In this document: positions 1-8,980 of the stretch, in pieces | Layout of the letters: each line of letters opens with the position of its first letter | Numbering within the stretch: the first letter of the stretch is position 1 | From: Bdellovibrionales bacterium | GTDB lineage: Bacteria; Bdellovibrionota; Bdellovibrionia; Bdellovibrionales; UBA1609 | Direction: 5' to 3' | Length of the DNA: 58,244 nt | NCBI GenBank assembly: GCA_019637855.1 | Contig: JAHBUX010000019.1 | Location: 1-58,244 of the forward strand | The notes under the pieces: generated by a model | The model's input: the letters and a program-made list of their open reading frames with translations, nothing else | What the model was told of the DNA's origin: nothing | The model's database searches: none | Made by a program: the position numbers and the translations under genes

Positions 1-88
1 AGTGACTCACGGTTATTAAGTCGTCACATCATGTCTCGCTTCAGCACTCGCATAGGGCCAAAATGAGGACCATCGTTGGGCCACGCCT

Positions 89-610
89 TTATTTAGATTT
101 TGTGGAGTCGGATTGCGACGGCAGTCGGCTTTGGTTGGCCATAGACCAACCCAGCACGATGACCCTTTGTTTTCCATCGTCGTGCCAAATCGACATTGAT
201 GAATGGTCCGTGTATGTCGTCTCGGTATCAATGGAATGATATTTCTCACGAGTTTCTAGCACTTCAAAAGAACTGCGGGGATAACGTGCCATTAAGCTTT
301 TTAACTGACTCTCGGACTCCTGAGGCCAAGGCATCCACAGAACATTCGTTAGTCGCTCCGACTTATCAAACTGCAGCGAAAAGCGCTCAAGGCCCGTGCT
401 TGGGTCGTCAAAATACCAAATCTCTTTATCAGGCAAGGTTTTGGTTTGTGAAGGATTTCCGAATCGAGCGGTCCAATCTTTCTTAGCGAGCGACTTTGCA
501 TGAACGAGCTTTTCGATCTCATCCAAGGAAATGGAGCGGTTTGTTTTGGGCATTCCGGTACAAGAAGCAAAAATTAGCAATGTGGCGATACTGATGAGCG
601 TAGCTCTCAA
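89..610 (-). CDS. Hypothetical lipoprotein
   Basis: A 173-residue protein with an N-terminal lipoprotein signal (hydrophobic LISIATLLIFASC, lipobox Cys17), so probably an anchored envelope lipoprotein. The mature part is hydrophilic and no family is recognised. The start is TTG at 608-610, which overlaps the TGA stop of the upstream zincin-like gene (TTGA) and has AGGAG about 6 bases upstream. The two genes are therefore very likely translationally coupled, and this protein may assist or be processed by its neighbour. Function unknown. Confidence 0.75.
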   Translation of the reverse strand: MRATLISIATLLIFASCTGMPKTNRSISLDEIEKLVHAKSLAKKDWTARFGNPSQTKTLPDKEIWYFDDPSTGLERFSLQFDKSERLTNVLWMPWPQESESQLKSLMARYPRSSFEVLETREKYHSIDTETTYTDHSSMSIWHDDGKQRVIVLGWSMANQSRLPSQSDSTKSK

Positions 611-1368
611 GGAGTGCTCCTTTTAATCTTAAATTTATCACCAAACTGCTTTTTTATCCACTCGTACGCGCTCGGCGTAACCTTCTGGAGCCGTTCCGGA
701 TCAAATAGGAAGTGATCCAAATTGTTTGCGAAGTCCTCATCTGGGCCCCTAGCGCCATCTTCTTCCACGTATCCTTGCTTTCGTCCAGTCCAGTAGTAGT
801 TTCGGCCTTCAACTTCAGGTCGCCATCCGGTCGCGCGGCGATAGCTGGTGCCGATTTCTTTGTTCTCTAATTTTGCGTATCTGAGATGAGCGAGTTCATG
901 AGCTAAAAGCCTTGCTAGCCGTCGATCTTCGCCAAAGGCGTTATCGTACAAAATAATCATCGAACCGCCATAGCTGGACGGATTCGGATGATCCTTGGCG
1001 CGTTTGAGCCGATAAATACCTTTTATAGACTGATCCCACAGTTCTTCAGGAAGCTCACCCAACGCTTCTAAAACCCGTTCGCGCTCTTCTTCAGTCCACT
1101 TTGCTGGCTTTTCGATCTTATGTGGCCATGACGGCGGCATACCGCTTTTTAACCGATCAAACCAAAAATCGTATTCCTTACGTTTATCGCGGCAACTGCT
1201 GGAGACTTGAGTGGCGCGAACATACGTCCCGTCGGCTTTGTAATAGGCCCGTCGGGGATGGGAACGAACGCGGTATTGTCCCTGCCCACATGAGATTTCG
1301 TTATTGGCCCATCCTGATGAACCGTTAAACGCCAATAATGCCAAAGACAGAAAACCTAATACCTTCAC
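607..1368 (-). CDS. Secreted HExxH zincin-like protein
   Basis: A 253-residue secreted protein with the zinc-metalloprotease signature HELAH inside LARLLAHELAHLRYAK. The two His residues would bind zinc and the Glu would be catalytic; I cannot place the third ligand with certainty. The open frame runs upstream to 1470, but GTG at 1368 is preferred because GAGG lies 9-12 bases upstream and the next 21 residues (VKVLGFLSLALLAFNGSSGW) form a signal peptide. ATG at 1392 is the alternative. It is the first gene of a two-gene unit with the downstream lipoprotein. Substrate unknown. Confidence 0.7.
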   Translation of the reverse strand: MKVLGFLSLALLAFNGSSGWANNEISCGQGQYRVRSHPRRAYYKADGTYVRATQVSSSCRDKRKEYDFWFDRLKSGMPPSWPHKIEKPAKWTEEERERVLEALGELPEELWDQSIKGIYRLKRAKDHPNPSSYGGSMIILYDNAFGEDRRLARLLAHELAHLRYAKLENKEIGTSYRRATGWRPEVEGRNYYWTGRKQGYVEEDGARGPDEDFANNLDHFLFDPERLQKVTPSAYEWIKKQFGDKFKIKRSTP

Positions 1369-1824
1369 TCTTAAGTCATCCTCAAAATTCATTATTTGAT
1401 ACGTGCAAGTATAATGTATAGCAACGATTGCTGAGTATACTATTTCAGCCATCACTGAGGGAAATTTCACTAATCCAGGATGTTTATGATTCTAGCTGTC
1501 GGTGTTTAATAACCCAGTGAAGTACATCCGTTGTCCTAAATAGGATTCGACCAGACAATTTTACGAAGGGAATTGTCTGGGTTTTATTCTGTCATGAGAC
1601 ATGACATCCACTATATATCGTTCCAGGTTTAACTCGAAGATCGCTTGTTGAGACTTGGCTATCTGCTCGAAGGGCATCCGCGGTCTCGCTACCCTAAGGA
1701 GACCCTTTAGCCCCGGCCGTCATGATTTGGCAACGTTGAGGTTTTTGAATCCGCCGGCGCTACCGTTCAAGCTCTTTTAAACGAGGCTGAGTTCAGGAAG
1801 GTCCGCGTTTCAGTCTTATTCCGA
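1369..1824. other. Gene-free stretch upstream of the zincin-like gene
   Basis: No convincing gene is present. The stretch holds a strong terminator-like hairpin at 1551-1590 on the plus strand. On the minus strand an 18-codon open stretch before TGA at about 1724 looks like a chance frame or a decayed gene end. The left end should contain the promoter of the zincin-like gene. Confidence 0.5.
1551..1590 (+). terminator. Rho-independent terminator-like hairpin
   Basis: CCAGACAATT (1551-1560) pairs perfectly over 10 bp with AATTGTCTGG (1571-1580) across a 10-base loop, followed by GTTTTATTCT. The T tract follows on the plus strand only, yet no plus-strand gene lies upstream. It may end a small RNA or be a relic. 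Confidence 0.6.
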
Positions 1825-2214
1825 TCAGCGATTGAGCGCCTTAATGATTTCACACTTTTCGGGATCGAGCTCTTGATTGCAGACAGACCGCAATTCCGAC
1901 AATTGGCTTTCCAGCTTTTTGAGTTCCTTGATTCGCGCACGGAGTTTCGCAAGTTGGTCGTCGATGACGAGGTTGGCTTCACGGCAAGACTTTGAAGATC
2001 GAGAACGAACCTGAAGTAGCTTCCTAATTTCGGGTATTGAGATGTCGAGGGCTCTGCATTTTGCGATGAACTTTAGAAGTTCGGTAGTTTCACTGGAGAA
2101 TTCGCGGTAGCCGCCTTCCGTGCGCCCAAGACTCTTTATGAGCCCCTGTTTTTCATAAAAGCGAATCGCATCAACTGTGAGGCCAGTCCTAGAAGCAAGC
2201 GCGCCGATTTTCAT
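1825..2214 (-). CDS. MerR-family regulator, CadR/PbrR type (Cd/Pb/Zn responsive)
   Basis: A 129-residue MerR-family transcription activator. An N-terminal winged helix-turn-helix (MKIGALASRTGLTVDAIRFYE, GGYREF) is followed by a long dimerisation helix (about 78-112). Metal-site cysteines Cys77, Cys112 and Cys121 have the spacing known for CadR/PbrR proteins, which sense Cd(II), Pb(II) or Zn(II). It is divergent from the cation exporter at 2269, with a MerR-type operator/promoter in the 54-base gap. It therefore probably activates that exporter when metal is bound. The exact metal cannot be read from sequence. Confidence 0.9.
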   Translation of the reverse strand: MKIGALASRTGLTVDAIRFYEKQGLIKSLGRTEGGYREFSSETTELLKFIAKCRALDISIPEIRKLLQVRSRSSKSCREANLVIDDQLAKLRARIKELKKLESQLSELRSVCNQELDPEKCEIIKALNR

Positions 2215-2230
2215 AACTTAGAGCAATATG

Positions 2231-2262
2231 CTTGAGTCTGGAGTTACTCAAGAGTTTTTAAT
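2231..2262 (+). promoter_or_regulatory. MerR-type promoter/operator for the metal exporter
   Basis: CTTGAGT (2231-2237) and ACTCAAG (2246-2252) form a perfect 7-bp dyad. A -35 TTGAGT (2232-2237) and a -10 TTTAAT (2257-2262) are 19 bp apart, the over-long spacing typical of MerR-activated promoters. The layout resembles known PbrR/ZntR operators. Transcription would begin at about 2269, the exporter's ATG. Confidence 0.75.
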
Positions 2263-2268
2263 CGGGCT

Positions 2269-2895
2269 ATGGGTAAATCATGTTGCGAAACCAAAGCCTC
2301 CGAGCTCGCCTCTCTACGGCAAAGCCAATCTGGAGTGCTAAAGACTGTGCTGTTGATCAATGCGGGGATGTTCCTGCTTGAACTCGTATTTGGATTCGTA
2401 TCGAAATCGACGGCTCTGACTGCGGATTCTCTGGATATGCTCGGTGATGCGGCGGTCTATGGGTTTAGTCTTTACGCGCTTCATAGGGGAGCCTTGTGGA
2501 GAGCCCGCGCTGGTCTTGTGAAGGGGATTCTCATGGCGCTGTTCGCGGTCGGGGTGCTTGGTCACGCGCTGTACCGCTTTTTAGATGAGAGCACTCCACA
2601 AGCTTCGACAATGGGTTTTGTCGCGGTCGTGGCGCTCGCCGCAAACGCGATTTGTCTCTATTTGCTCTACAGTCATCGGCAAGATGACATCAACATGCGT
2701 TCAACCTGGCTTTGCTCGCGAAATGACATTGTTGCCAACGTCGGCGTGATTGTCGCAAGTTGGTTGGTCTTTCTTTTTCAATCGGGTTTGCCCGACCTTG
2801 TTGTTGGGTGCGGTCTTGCGGGTCTTTTTTTGTGGTCGGGAGTTAGCGTAATACGTGAAGCGAGAAACGAGCTGCTGACAATTCGGCTGAAATAA
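2269..2895 (+). CDS. CDF-type heavy-metal cation transporter
   Basis: A 208-residue, six-helix inner-membrane protein of the cation diffusion facilitator family, lacking the usual C-terminal cytoplasmic domain. The metal-site region in helix 2 reads TADSLDMLGDA, with a second polar site RNDIVANVG in helix 5. The N-terminus has adjacent cysteines (Cys5, Cys6), possible soft-metal ligands. It probably exports Cd, Pb or Zn using the proton gradient. Divergence from the CadR/PbrR-like gene and the dyad promoter support this. There is no Shine-Dalgarno, and the ATG coincides with the predicted transcription start, suggesting a leaderless mRNA. Confidence 0.85.
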   Translation: MGKSCCETKASELASLRQSQSGVLKTVLLINAGMFLLELVFGFVSKSTALTADSLDMLGDAAVYGFSLYALHRGALWRARAGLVKGILMALFAVGVLGHALYRFLDESTPQASTMGFVAVVALAANAICLYLLYSHRQDDINMRSTWLCSRNDIVANVGVIVASWLVFLFQSGLPDLVVGCGLAGLFLWSGVSVIREARNELLTIRLK

Positions 2896-2909
2896 GGCTT
2901 ATTGGAACT

Positions 2910-4178
2910 ATGAACGAAGGCTTAATCCAATACATAGCGACCCTGTGCTTTGCAGTCGCGATTCTACATACGTTTTCCGTCAAAGTGTTTCAGGGTCTTG
3001 CGCATAGATTTCCTCAAGGATCGGTGGGGGAAAACCTGTTTCATCTTTTGGGTGAGATCGAAGTCGTCTTTGGTATCTGGGCAGGAATATTTATTTTATT
3101 GGCCATGGCTTTGTTCGGCACTCAAGAGCCACTAGCCTATCTCGAAAGTCGAAATTTCACCGAGCCGCTTTTTGTTTTTGTCATTATGGCGGTCTGCGCT
3201 TCCAAACCGATCCTTCATTTTTGTGAGAGATTTATTCGTGCTGTGGGCGCGATTCTACCGCTCAATAAAACGATGGGGTTTTACGTTTCAGCACTCATTC
3301 TCGGTCCTTTGCTCGGCAGTTTGATCACTGAGCCAGCGGCAATGACTGTGACAGCGTTAATCTTGCTTAAAAACTTCTATGGCGCCGGTATATCCGACAA
3401 ACTGAAGTATGCGACTTTAGGATTGTTGTTCGTTAGTATTTCTATTGGCGGAACGCTAACGCCCTATGCGGCGCCACCTGTTTTGATGGTGGCCGGTCAG
3501 TGGAATTGGGATCTTGGTTTTATGCTCTCCAATTTTGGTTGGAAGGCGGCTTTGGCCATCGGTACGTCCACGGCCTTGATCGCTGTTCGATTTCGCCACG
3601 AGTTGATGGCGTTGCAGATGCCTAAGGTGAAAGATGAAAGTGTACCTATTCCGTTTTGGGTGACAGCACTGCATTTACTTGTGCTTTTGGCCATCGTCCT
3701 ATGTGCCCATCACATAGTTTTGTTTGCCGGTATTTTCCTTTTCTTCCTGGGGGTGACATCGGTAACCAAAGAGTATCAGGACGAAATCAAAATTCGCGAG
3801 TCCTTGCTGGTGGGATTTTTCTTAGGTGGTTTGGTCGTTCTGGGTGGCTACCAGAATTGGTGGTTAGAGCCCATTCTCAATCAGCTCACGGCACTGCCTT
3901 TGTTTTTGGGATCCATGTCGCTTACTGCCTTTATGGACAATGCGGCCATTACTTATCTCGGCGCTCAAGTGCCCAACTTATCCGATATATCCAAATATGC
4001 GCTGGTGGCGGGGAGTGTGGTCGGTGGCGGCCTTACGGTCATTGCCAATGCCCCCAATCCAGCAGGCTATAGCACTCTGAACCCTTCTTTTGGCCGCGAC
4101 GGAATTAGTCCTCGTCTGTTGTTTGTGAATGCCCTGTTGCCGACACTGATAGCAGCCATTTGTTTTTGGCTACTGTAG
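2910..4178 (+). CDS. Putative Na+/H+ antiporter-like membrane protein
   Basis: A 422-residue polytopic protein with about ten or more hydrophobic segments. It resembles the putative Na+/H+ antiporter family (PF07399 type): conserved helix-breaking motifs LITEPAAMTVTALIL and GGTLTPYAAPPVLMVAG sit in the middle and FMDNAAITYLG plus ANAPNPAGYS near the C-terminus, the layout of an ion-transporter superfamily member with duplicated halves. It lies 14 bases after the cation exporter and is likely co-transcribed, so a role in metal or ion homeostasis is possible. The transported ion is not certain. Confidence 0.75.
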   Translation: MNEGLIQYIATLCFAVAILHTFSVKVFQGLAHRFPQGSVGENLFHLLGEIEVVFGIWAGIFILLAMALFGTQEPLAYLESRNFTEPLFVFVIMAVCASKPILHFCERFIRAVGAILPLNKTMGFYVSALILGPLLGSLITEPAAMTVTALILLKNFYGAGISDKLKYATLGLLFVSISIGGTLTPYAAPPVLMVAGQWNWDLGFMLSNFGWKAALAIGTSTALIAVRFRHELMALQMPKVKDESVPIPFWVTALHLLVLLAIVLCAHHIVLFAGIFLFFLGVTSVTKEYQDEIKIRESLLVGFFLGGLVVLGGYQNWWLEPILNQLTALPLFLGSMSLTAFMDNAAITYLGAQVPNLSDISKYALVAGSVVGGGLTVIANAPNPAGYSTLNPSFGRDGISPRLLFVNALLPTLIAAICFWLL

Positions 4179-4405
4179 GGCGTTCACCCTTGGCATGTGC
4201 CGTGCTTTTAGTGCCGGTGGCGAGCTACCGTCATCACACCGCGGATGCGTCTTCCGTGCCTACTCCCCTAAAATAAACAGTCCATGTATGGTCCGTGCGG
4301 CGCGTGGCTAAATTCCCGGTGTCCCAACACCGATGGTGAATACTGCCGTTGGATGCGTGTTCGCACCTGTGTATTTGTGGAGCAGGAATTGCACAAACCG
4401 GCAGC

Positions 4406-4717
4406 ATGAAAGTTTTTTTATCACGTCGAATGATAAATAAAATTAGTTGGTCTCGAGAATCTACCTTTGTGGTGATTGCAATATTTGCACTATGTTTTGC
4501 TTGCCCGGTGATGGCGCAAAGCGGTCTTGAGGGGCGCATTAGTGAGACCATTCAATCCCTGGTTCGCATCGTCAATGTCCTGATTGCCGGGTTCGTGGTG
4601 TGGGCCGGATTTCTTATCGCCAAAGGCGACGGCACCGGTTTTCAGCGTCTTATTTATGGAGTTATCGGTCTGGTCGTAGCCAATGGTGCGTACCTAATCA
4701 TCAATTACTTTAGGTGA
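4406..4717 (+). CDS. VirB2/TrbC-like pilin subunit of a type IV secretion system
   Basis: About 103 residues. A positively charged N-terminus and a signal peptide ending near PVMAQ precede a short mature region with two hydrophobic helices (LVRIVNVLIAGFVVWAGFLIA and LIYGVIGLVVANGAYLIINYF), the layout of VirB2/TrbC pilins. It would form the pilus or conduit of the secretion machine encoded downstream. The frame is open from 4349; ATG 4406 or 4430 are the plausible starts and neither has a clear ribosome site. It is the first gene of the operon, 7 bases before the VirB3 gene. Confidence 0.8.
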   Translation: MKVFLSRRMINKISWSRESTFVVIAIFALCFACPVMAQSGLEGRISETIQSLVRIVNVLIAGFVVWAGFLIAKGDGTGFQRLIYGVIGLVVANGAYLIINYFR

Positions 4718-4724
4718 GGAAGCG

Positions 4725-5009
4725 ATGCGCTCGCCGGTCTATCGCAATTTAGACAAACCCTTTCAGATTCTCGGCTTCACGCCGATTGAACTGGCCACCT
4801 TGTGTTTTGCCTTTGTTTTGGGCGGGGAACTGGCCCAGTTTCTTGGCTTTGATCGAGCTTGGGCCCTCGTTTTCACTTTGTTGGTTGCGGCCACACTGCA
4901 CTGGTTTCGCCGCTCCATGGGCGAGCTCTTCGGTCGACGTCTCTTGCGTTTTCTGCAATTACCCAGCGAGCTTTATCCGCGACTCTTTATCACAGGAAGG
5001 CGCCGGTGA
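4725..5009 (+). CDS. VirB3/TraL-like inner-membrane protein
   Basis: A 94-residue protein with an N-terminal segment typical of VirB3 (VYRNLDKPFQILGFTPIEL), then two hydrophobic helices (about 20-40 and 46-60) and a basic C-terminus. VirB3 partners with the VirB4 ATPase at the inner membrane; here it directly precedes virB4 and its TGA stop overlaps the virB4 GTG start (GTGA), so the two are translationally coupled. In some systems the two are fused, which fits this tight link. Confidence 0.8.
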   Translation: MRSPVYRNLDKPFQILGFTPIELATLCFAFVLGGELAQFLGFDRAWALVFTLLVAATLHWFRRSMGELFGRRLLRFLQLPSELYPRLFITGRRR

Positions 5010-7306
5010 AAGCCCAATCACTGTCTGACTTTTGGGAGATCACTGAAGTCGACGCACAAGGGTTGATGTTTGCGCCTCGCCGCCGCGGATTTATGTTCGA
5101 GGCGGATGGGCTGGACGGTTCTTTCTTGGCAACCGGTCAATTGACTGCTCTTCATCACGATTGGCGTTCGATCCTGCGACTCGCTCCAGGTGAGGAGCTC
5201 CAGATCGTCTATCGGAAACGCGTTGAGTTCTCGCGCTGGATCGAAGATCAGCTAAGTCAGGCTTTTATGGGAGAAAGTCCCTACGGCAAACGCATTCTGC
5301 TCGACCGCCTCTCCGACCAAGTGGCGCATATGGGTGAAGATGAGCCGCGTCTGCTGTCGCAAAAAATCATTGTGTGTCTGTGGACGGAAGAGGCGCTTGA
5401 GTCCGAAGCCCTTTTAGAAAAACGAGCGTTGATCGAAGCGCAACTGACCTCTTTTGGTTTTGCGGTGCGCCCTTTAAAACGCGATCAGATCGACCGTGAA
5501 ATCCACATCAGTTCGCAGGATTTGTCGTGTTCAGAGCGGCAAGAGGCCGAGTGGCCAGCGCTAAAACTTGAGGCCGGGCAAGTGAAGGTCGGTGGTGACT
5601 GCTTTCGCGCTTTGGAGCTGAATCGCTTACCGGAGGGCTTCACTGAACTGGGGATGATTCAGTCGCTAACTGAGCTTCCCTATCCGATGGACGTTTGTGT
5701 GCGTCTAAAGGCCAGAGACAGCCGACCAATCGTTTCGCGTTTAGAAAAGAAGCGCAATCTGCTGAATGCGCAAAAGGGAAGCCGCCAGGCACCGGCCGCT
5801 GAACTCGAAAGCCAAATGGATCAAATCGATCAAGTGCTGCGCAGTTTGGCGGATCGATCGGAGGCCATATTCGATTTGAGTTTGATTGTGGGGTTACGAC
5901 TGCCACCGCATTTGGCCGCTTTTCAACGTAAGGCCTTGGCCGGTATGGTACGGGCTGCGGCCAAGATGGATTTCTGTGATCTTGAAGAGACCACGATTGG
6001 CACTTTCGATTCATACTTAGAGTGTATTCCTGGATTCTCCGGTAAAAATCTTCGCCGGCACACTGTGCTGGGTTCAAATGCGGTGCACTTTCTTCCGTTC
6101 TTTCGCCCGTCAAAAGGGGACCGGCGCGCGGTGGCCAGCTTCCAAACTCGCGGCACTGGTCTCTACGCCATCGATCCGGTCGATTCACGCTTAGCTAATT
6201 ACAATTGGTTGGTGAGTGGGACGAGTGGCTCGGGTAAGAGCTTCTTCGTTAACTCTTTGTTGGCGCAGAGCTCCTCCATCGATCCTAATATTTTTATTGT
6301 CGATATCGGTGGTTCTTACAATAAGCTGACGCAGTTTTTAGGTGGACGGGTGATGAGTCTCGAGCCAGGGCAAGGATTTGAACTGAGTCCGTTTTTTTTA
6401 GCCAAATCTTCCGATAGCAAAGAAGAGCGGCTACGACGCCAGCATGTTTTTCAGATCTTCCTTGAAATGACCCGGGTTGACGGCCAACTTCCCGCGATTG
6501 AAGTGCGGCATCTTTTGTCCGAAGAACTCCGTGCGCTTTTCGAGTTGGATCGTTTACCGGATCGTCCAATCTCAGCGGTCGTACAAAGTCTTGCTAAGAA
6601 ATCATCACGCGAGGCGCAGCGTCTGTCTTTGCTACTGCAGCCTTGGGCTGGGCAGGGTTTCTTCGCTCAGTTCCTAGACAATGACAGAGTCCTGACCAGC
6701 AACGATCGCGTGTTGACCTTTGATCTCAAGGGCTTAACCGAGTTCGAGGACCTCTCGCGCGTGGTTCAGTTGGTCGTCTGCGCTAGTCTATGGGCGCGCA
6801 TTCGGCATTTGGGTGGAGAGAAGTTCTCTTGGATCGTACTGGATGAAGTGGCGTTCTCTTTATTGAAGACGCAACCTCAGTTTGTCGATGAATTGGTCTC
6901 CACTCTGCGCAAGTACTTCGCGGGCGCCGTGGTTGTTGTTCAAGATCTTGAGAAGGTGACCTCGAATCTGGCGGGATCGAGCATCCTGCAGAACACGCAA
7001 TCGAAAGCCATTCTTCAGCAGCGTGGGGATCCGCGCAACTACTCCGAAGCGTTGTCTTTGCAAGCCGTTGATCGTTGGGCTATTGAATCCTTGCGCCGCA
7101 AGAAGGGCTCTTTTTCCGATGTGTTCCTGATACGCGACAGCGACCGCACCGTGGTTCGCCACGTTCCCAGTGAACTCGAATACTGGTTGTCCACCACAGC
7201 CCCCGAAGACAATCTGGAGCTCCGTCACAGCATGGGTGAAAAGTCCGGTCGGTACCAAGACAAGATTCTGGACTTTGTGGCGCATAGGAAGAGTGGTGGA
7301 CATTGA
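5006..7306 (+). CDS. VirB4/TraC-family type IV secretion ATPase
   Basis: A 766-residue VirB4-family ATPase, which powers pilus assembly and substrate transfer at the inner membrane. Walker A is GTSGSGKS (405-412) and Walker B is IVLDE (Asp613, Glu614). The N-terminal 380 residues form the VirB4 N-domain. The frame is open from 4859, but GTG 5006 is chosen: AGGAAGG lies 7 bases upstream and the codon overlaps the stop of virB3. The only T4SS ATPase here; no VirB11 or VirD4 gene is present in the window. Confidence 0.93.
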   Translation: MKAQSLSDFWEITEVDAQGLMFAPRRRGFMFEADGLDGSFLATGQLTALHHDWRSILRLAPGEELQIVYRKRVEFSRWIEDQLSQAFMGESPYGKRILLDRLSDQVAHMGEDEPRLLSQKIIVCLWTEEALESEALLEKRALIEAQLTSFGFAVRPLKRDQIDREIHISSQDLSCSERQEAEWPALKLEAGQVKVGGDCFRALELNRLPEGFTELGMIQSLTELPYPMDVCVRLKARDSRPIVSRLEKKRNLLNAQKGSRQAPAAELESQMDQIDQVLRSLADRSEAIFDLSLIVGLRLPPHLAAFQRKALAGMVRAAAKMDFCDLEETTIGTFDSYLECIPGFSGKNLRRHTVLGSNAVHFLPFFRPSKGDRRAVASFQTRGTGLYAIDPVDSRLANYNWLVSGTSGSGKSFFVNSLLAQSSSIDPNIFIVDIGGSYNKLTQFLGGRVMSLEPGQGFELSPFFLAKSSDSKEERLRRQHVFQIFLEMTRVDGQLPAIEVRHLLSEELRALFELDRLPDRPISAVVQSLAKKSSREAQRLSLLLQPWAGQGFFAQFLDNDRVLTSNDRVLTFDLKGLTEFEDLSRVVQLVVCASLWARIRHLGGEKFSWIVLDEVAFSLLKTQPQFVDELVSTLRKYFAGAVVVVQDLEKVTSNLAGSSILQNTQSKAILQQRGDPRNYSEALSLQAVDRWAIESLRRKKGSFSDVFLIRDSDRTVVRHVPSELEYWLSTTAPEDNLELRHSMGEKSGRYQDKILDFVAHRKSGGH

Positions 7307-7929
7307 TCTTCCTTATTTTCTTCATATTCACGCCAGTTCTAGCTCAACCGATTTCTACCGAAACTTGGCAGTTACAGCAGTTGATTGATAAGTCGGAGCA
7401 GCAGGTGCGTTCAGCCCGCGAGCTGATCAAGTACTCACAGCGCGACAGTCAGGCGTTAGAGAAAGCGGCTCGTCTGCTGCAAGAGATGTCGAATGGAATC
7501 GACAAATCCATCGAAGGCTATAAGGGCACGCGCGTTTATGAGCAGGCGCTGCTACAAATGCAGGCGCAAGATCAGAGTGCGCCATCAGAAAAAGATCGCG
7601 CTAAGATTATAGAACGGGTCTCGCGTTTTCGCGCGCAGAGTTTGAAAGCCAATCAATCCGATTTGCAGGCGCAAGAAAAACTTGAACAAGCATTGCAAAC
7701 AGCGGCGCCGGGATTTATTCCGAAACTGCAAGCGCAGGCACAGCTTGGCCACTGGCAAACGACGACACGGCTGTCCGTGCAACTGGCCGAATTTATTTCC
7801 ACGATGCAAAACACCTGTGATCCGCAAGGCGGCAAGGACGGATCAATGAAAGGCTTGGCGGCACTGCTAGCGGGTTCGGAAGTGCAGAACCGTAAGCAAA
7901 GAGAAAGCTCATCCAATGGCTTACGCTAG
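7303..7929 (+). CDS. Periplasmic VirB5/TrbJ-like protein
   Basis: A 208-residue exported protein: signal peptide IFLIFFIFTPVLAQ followed by a Gln/Ala/Glu-rich helical, coiled-coil mature domain. Position between virB4 and the polytopic gene is where virB5/trbJ lies in conjugation operons, and VirB5/TrbJ proteins are also exported helical proteins (minor pilus components), so the assignment rests on position and architecture. The TTG start at 7303 overlaps the virB4 TGA stop, with a GAAGAG/GGTGG ribosome site upstream. Confidence 0.65.
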   Translation: MIFLIFFIFTPVLAQPISTETWQLQQLIDKSEQQVRSARELIKYSQRDSQALEKAARLLQEMSNGIDKSIEGYKGTRVYEQALLQMQAQDQSAPSEKDRAKIIERVSRFRAQSLKANQSDLQAQEKLEQALQTAAPGFIPKLQAQAQLGHWQTTTRLSVQLAEFISTMQNTCDPQGGKDGSMKGLAALLAGSEVQNRKQRESSSNGLR

Positions 7930-8980
7930 TCGCCAACTGGTCGATGTCTTTCCCATCACCACGTCGGCCTTCGGGCTGCCCGCCGATTGGTTTCAGCGTT
8001 TTTCTCCGAAACTGCTTTCGCCAACATACCTGTTGATGATTTTGCTATTGGTGGCTTCGGTGGTCGTGATGGCGTTGCGCCGCTTTGAAAACGCCGACTT
8101 AGAGAAGAAGGCGTGGAACATTCCCGTGCTTCTTGTGGTGGTCAGTCTATGGCCAGCCTTGGTGCTGGGAGTGCGGGATCTAGTCAATACCTTCAATACT
8201 TTCTTGATCGTCGACGTCTTTAGGATCCCGTGGCACGGCTTTGGATTTCCCGACATCGGTTCTGTGTCGAACTTCGTGGGTTGGTCGGCCGAAGGAGTGG
8301 CTCGGCTTCTTCCCAATCTGTCTTATTGGATCGTCTACACTTTCTATATCATCTTCTTTTTCTTTTATTCCGTGCTGGGACCTTTTGTGTTGGCAAAAGG
8401 CATTTTGTTCGATGAAACCGAGGCCTTGTTGGAGTTGCTGCAGGAATTGATCAATCTCCTCCTCTGGCAAACGACCCTGGTGATTTTGGTGGCTTTCATT
8501 ATGCCCGATATTGTCAGTGGGCGGCCGTTTCCAGTGCATCCCGAAGCGAACATCTATTTTTTATCTCTTATCTTAGGGGTAATGATCTTTTTTGTTCCGG
8601 CGCTGACTCGTAAGTTTGTTGTGCAGCTGGGGAGTGCATTTGTTCCTCTCGGCTTTCGTTGGGGCGGCGTGGTTTTGGGAGCGGCTGCCTTGTCGCGCGT
8701 GGGCGGGACCGCCATGTCGACCGTTGGAATCTCGGCCAAGACCGGCGCCCGCTTCAAGTTTTGGCGAGACCGCATTTCCGCCCTGGAAGAGTTCAGAACG
8801 AGGTACGAAGGTCGAAAAAAGATGCAAGATCAAATGCGGCAGAGGCGCGATATGGAACTGCGGCTGCACGAAGAATTTGAAAGCGACAAGTTCGAACGCG
8901 GCGAAACCCGTTTGAATGAACGCGATCGCCTGTTGAATCTTTCTCGACAAGCTAAGAAGGAAACGGAGGACAAACCATGA
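7916..8980 (+). CDS. VirB6/TrbL-like polytopic T4SS inner-membrane protein
   Basis: A 354-residue protein with about six to seven membrane helices between residues 35 and 265, including an unusually aromatic one (YTFYIIFFFFY). It ends in a highly charged Arg/Glu/Lys helical tail (about 280-354) that probably sits in the cytoplasm. Place in the operon and topology suggest the VirB6/TrbL channel role, though sequence identity to VirB6 is not obvious by eye. The start overlaps the previous gene by 14 bases. Confidence 0.6.
   Translation: MAYASRQLVDVFPITTSAFGLPADWFQRFSPKLLSPTYLLMILLLVASVVVMALRRFENADLEKKAWNIPVLLVVVSLWPALVLGVRDLVNTFNTFLIVDVFRIPWHGFGFPDIGSVSNFVGWSAEGVARLLPNLSYWIVYTFYIIFFFFYSVLGPFVLAKGILFDETEALLELLQELINLLLWQTTLVILVAFIMPDIVSGRPFPVHPEANIYFLSLILGVMIFFVPALTRKFVVQLGSAFVPLGFRWGGVVLGAAALSRVGGTAMSTVGISAKTGARFKFWRDRISALEEFRTRYEGRKKMQDQMRQRRDMELRLHEEFESDKFERGETRLNERDRLLNLSRQAKKETEDKP

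Noticed and set aside
196-486. Plus-strand ORF of 96 residues
   Set aside because: It is antisense to a lipoprotein with a clear lipobox, start and coupled neighbour.
4317-4332. CGGTGT-CCCA-ACACCG hairpin before the secretion operon
   Set aside because: No T tract on either strand and only 6 bp; could be chance.
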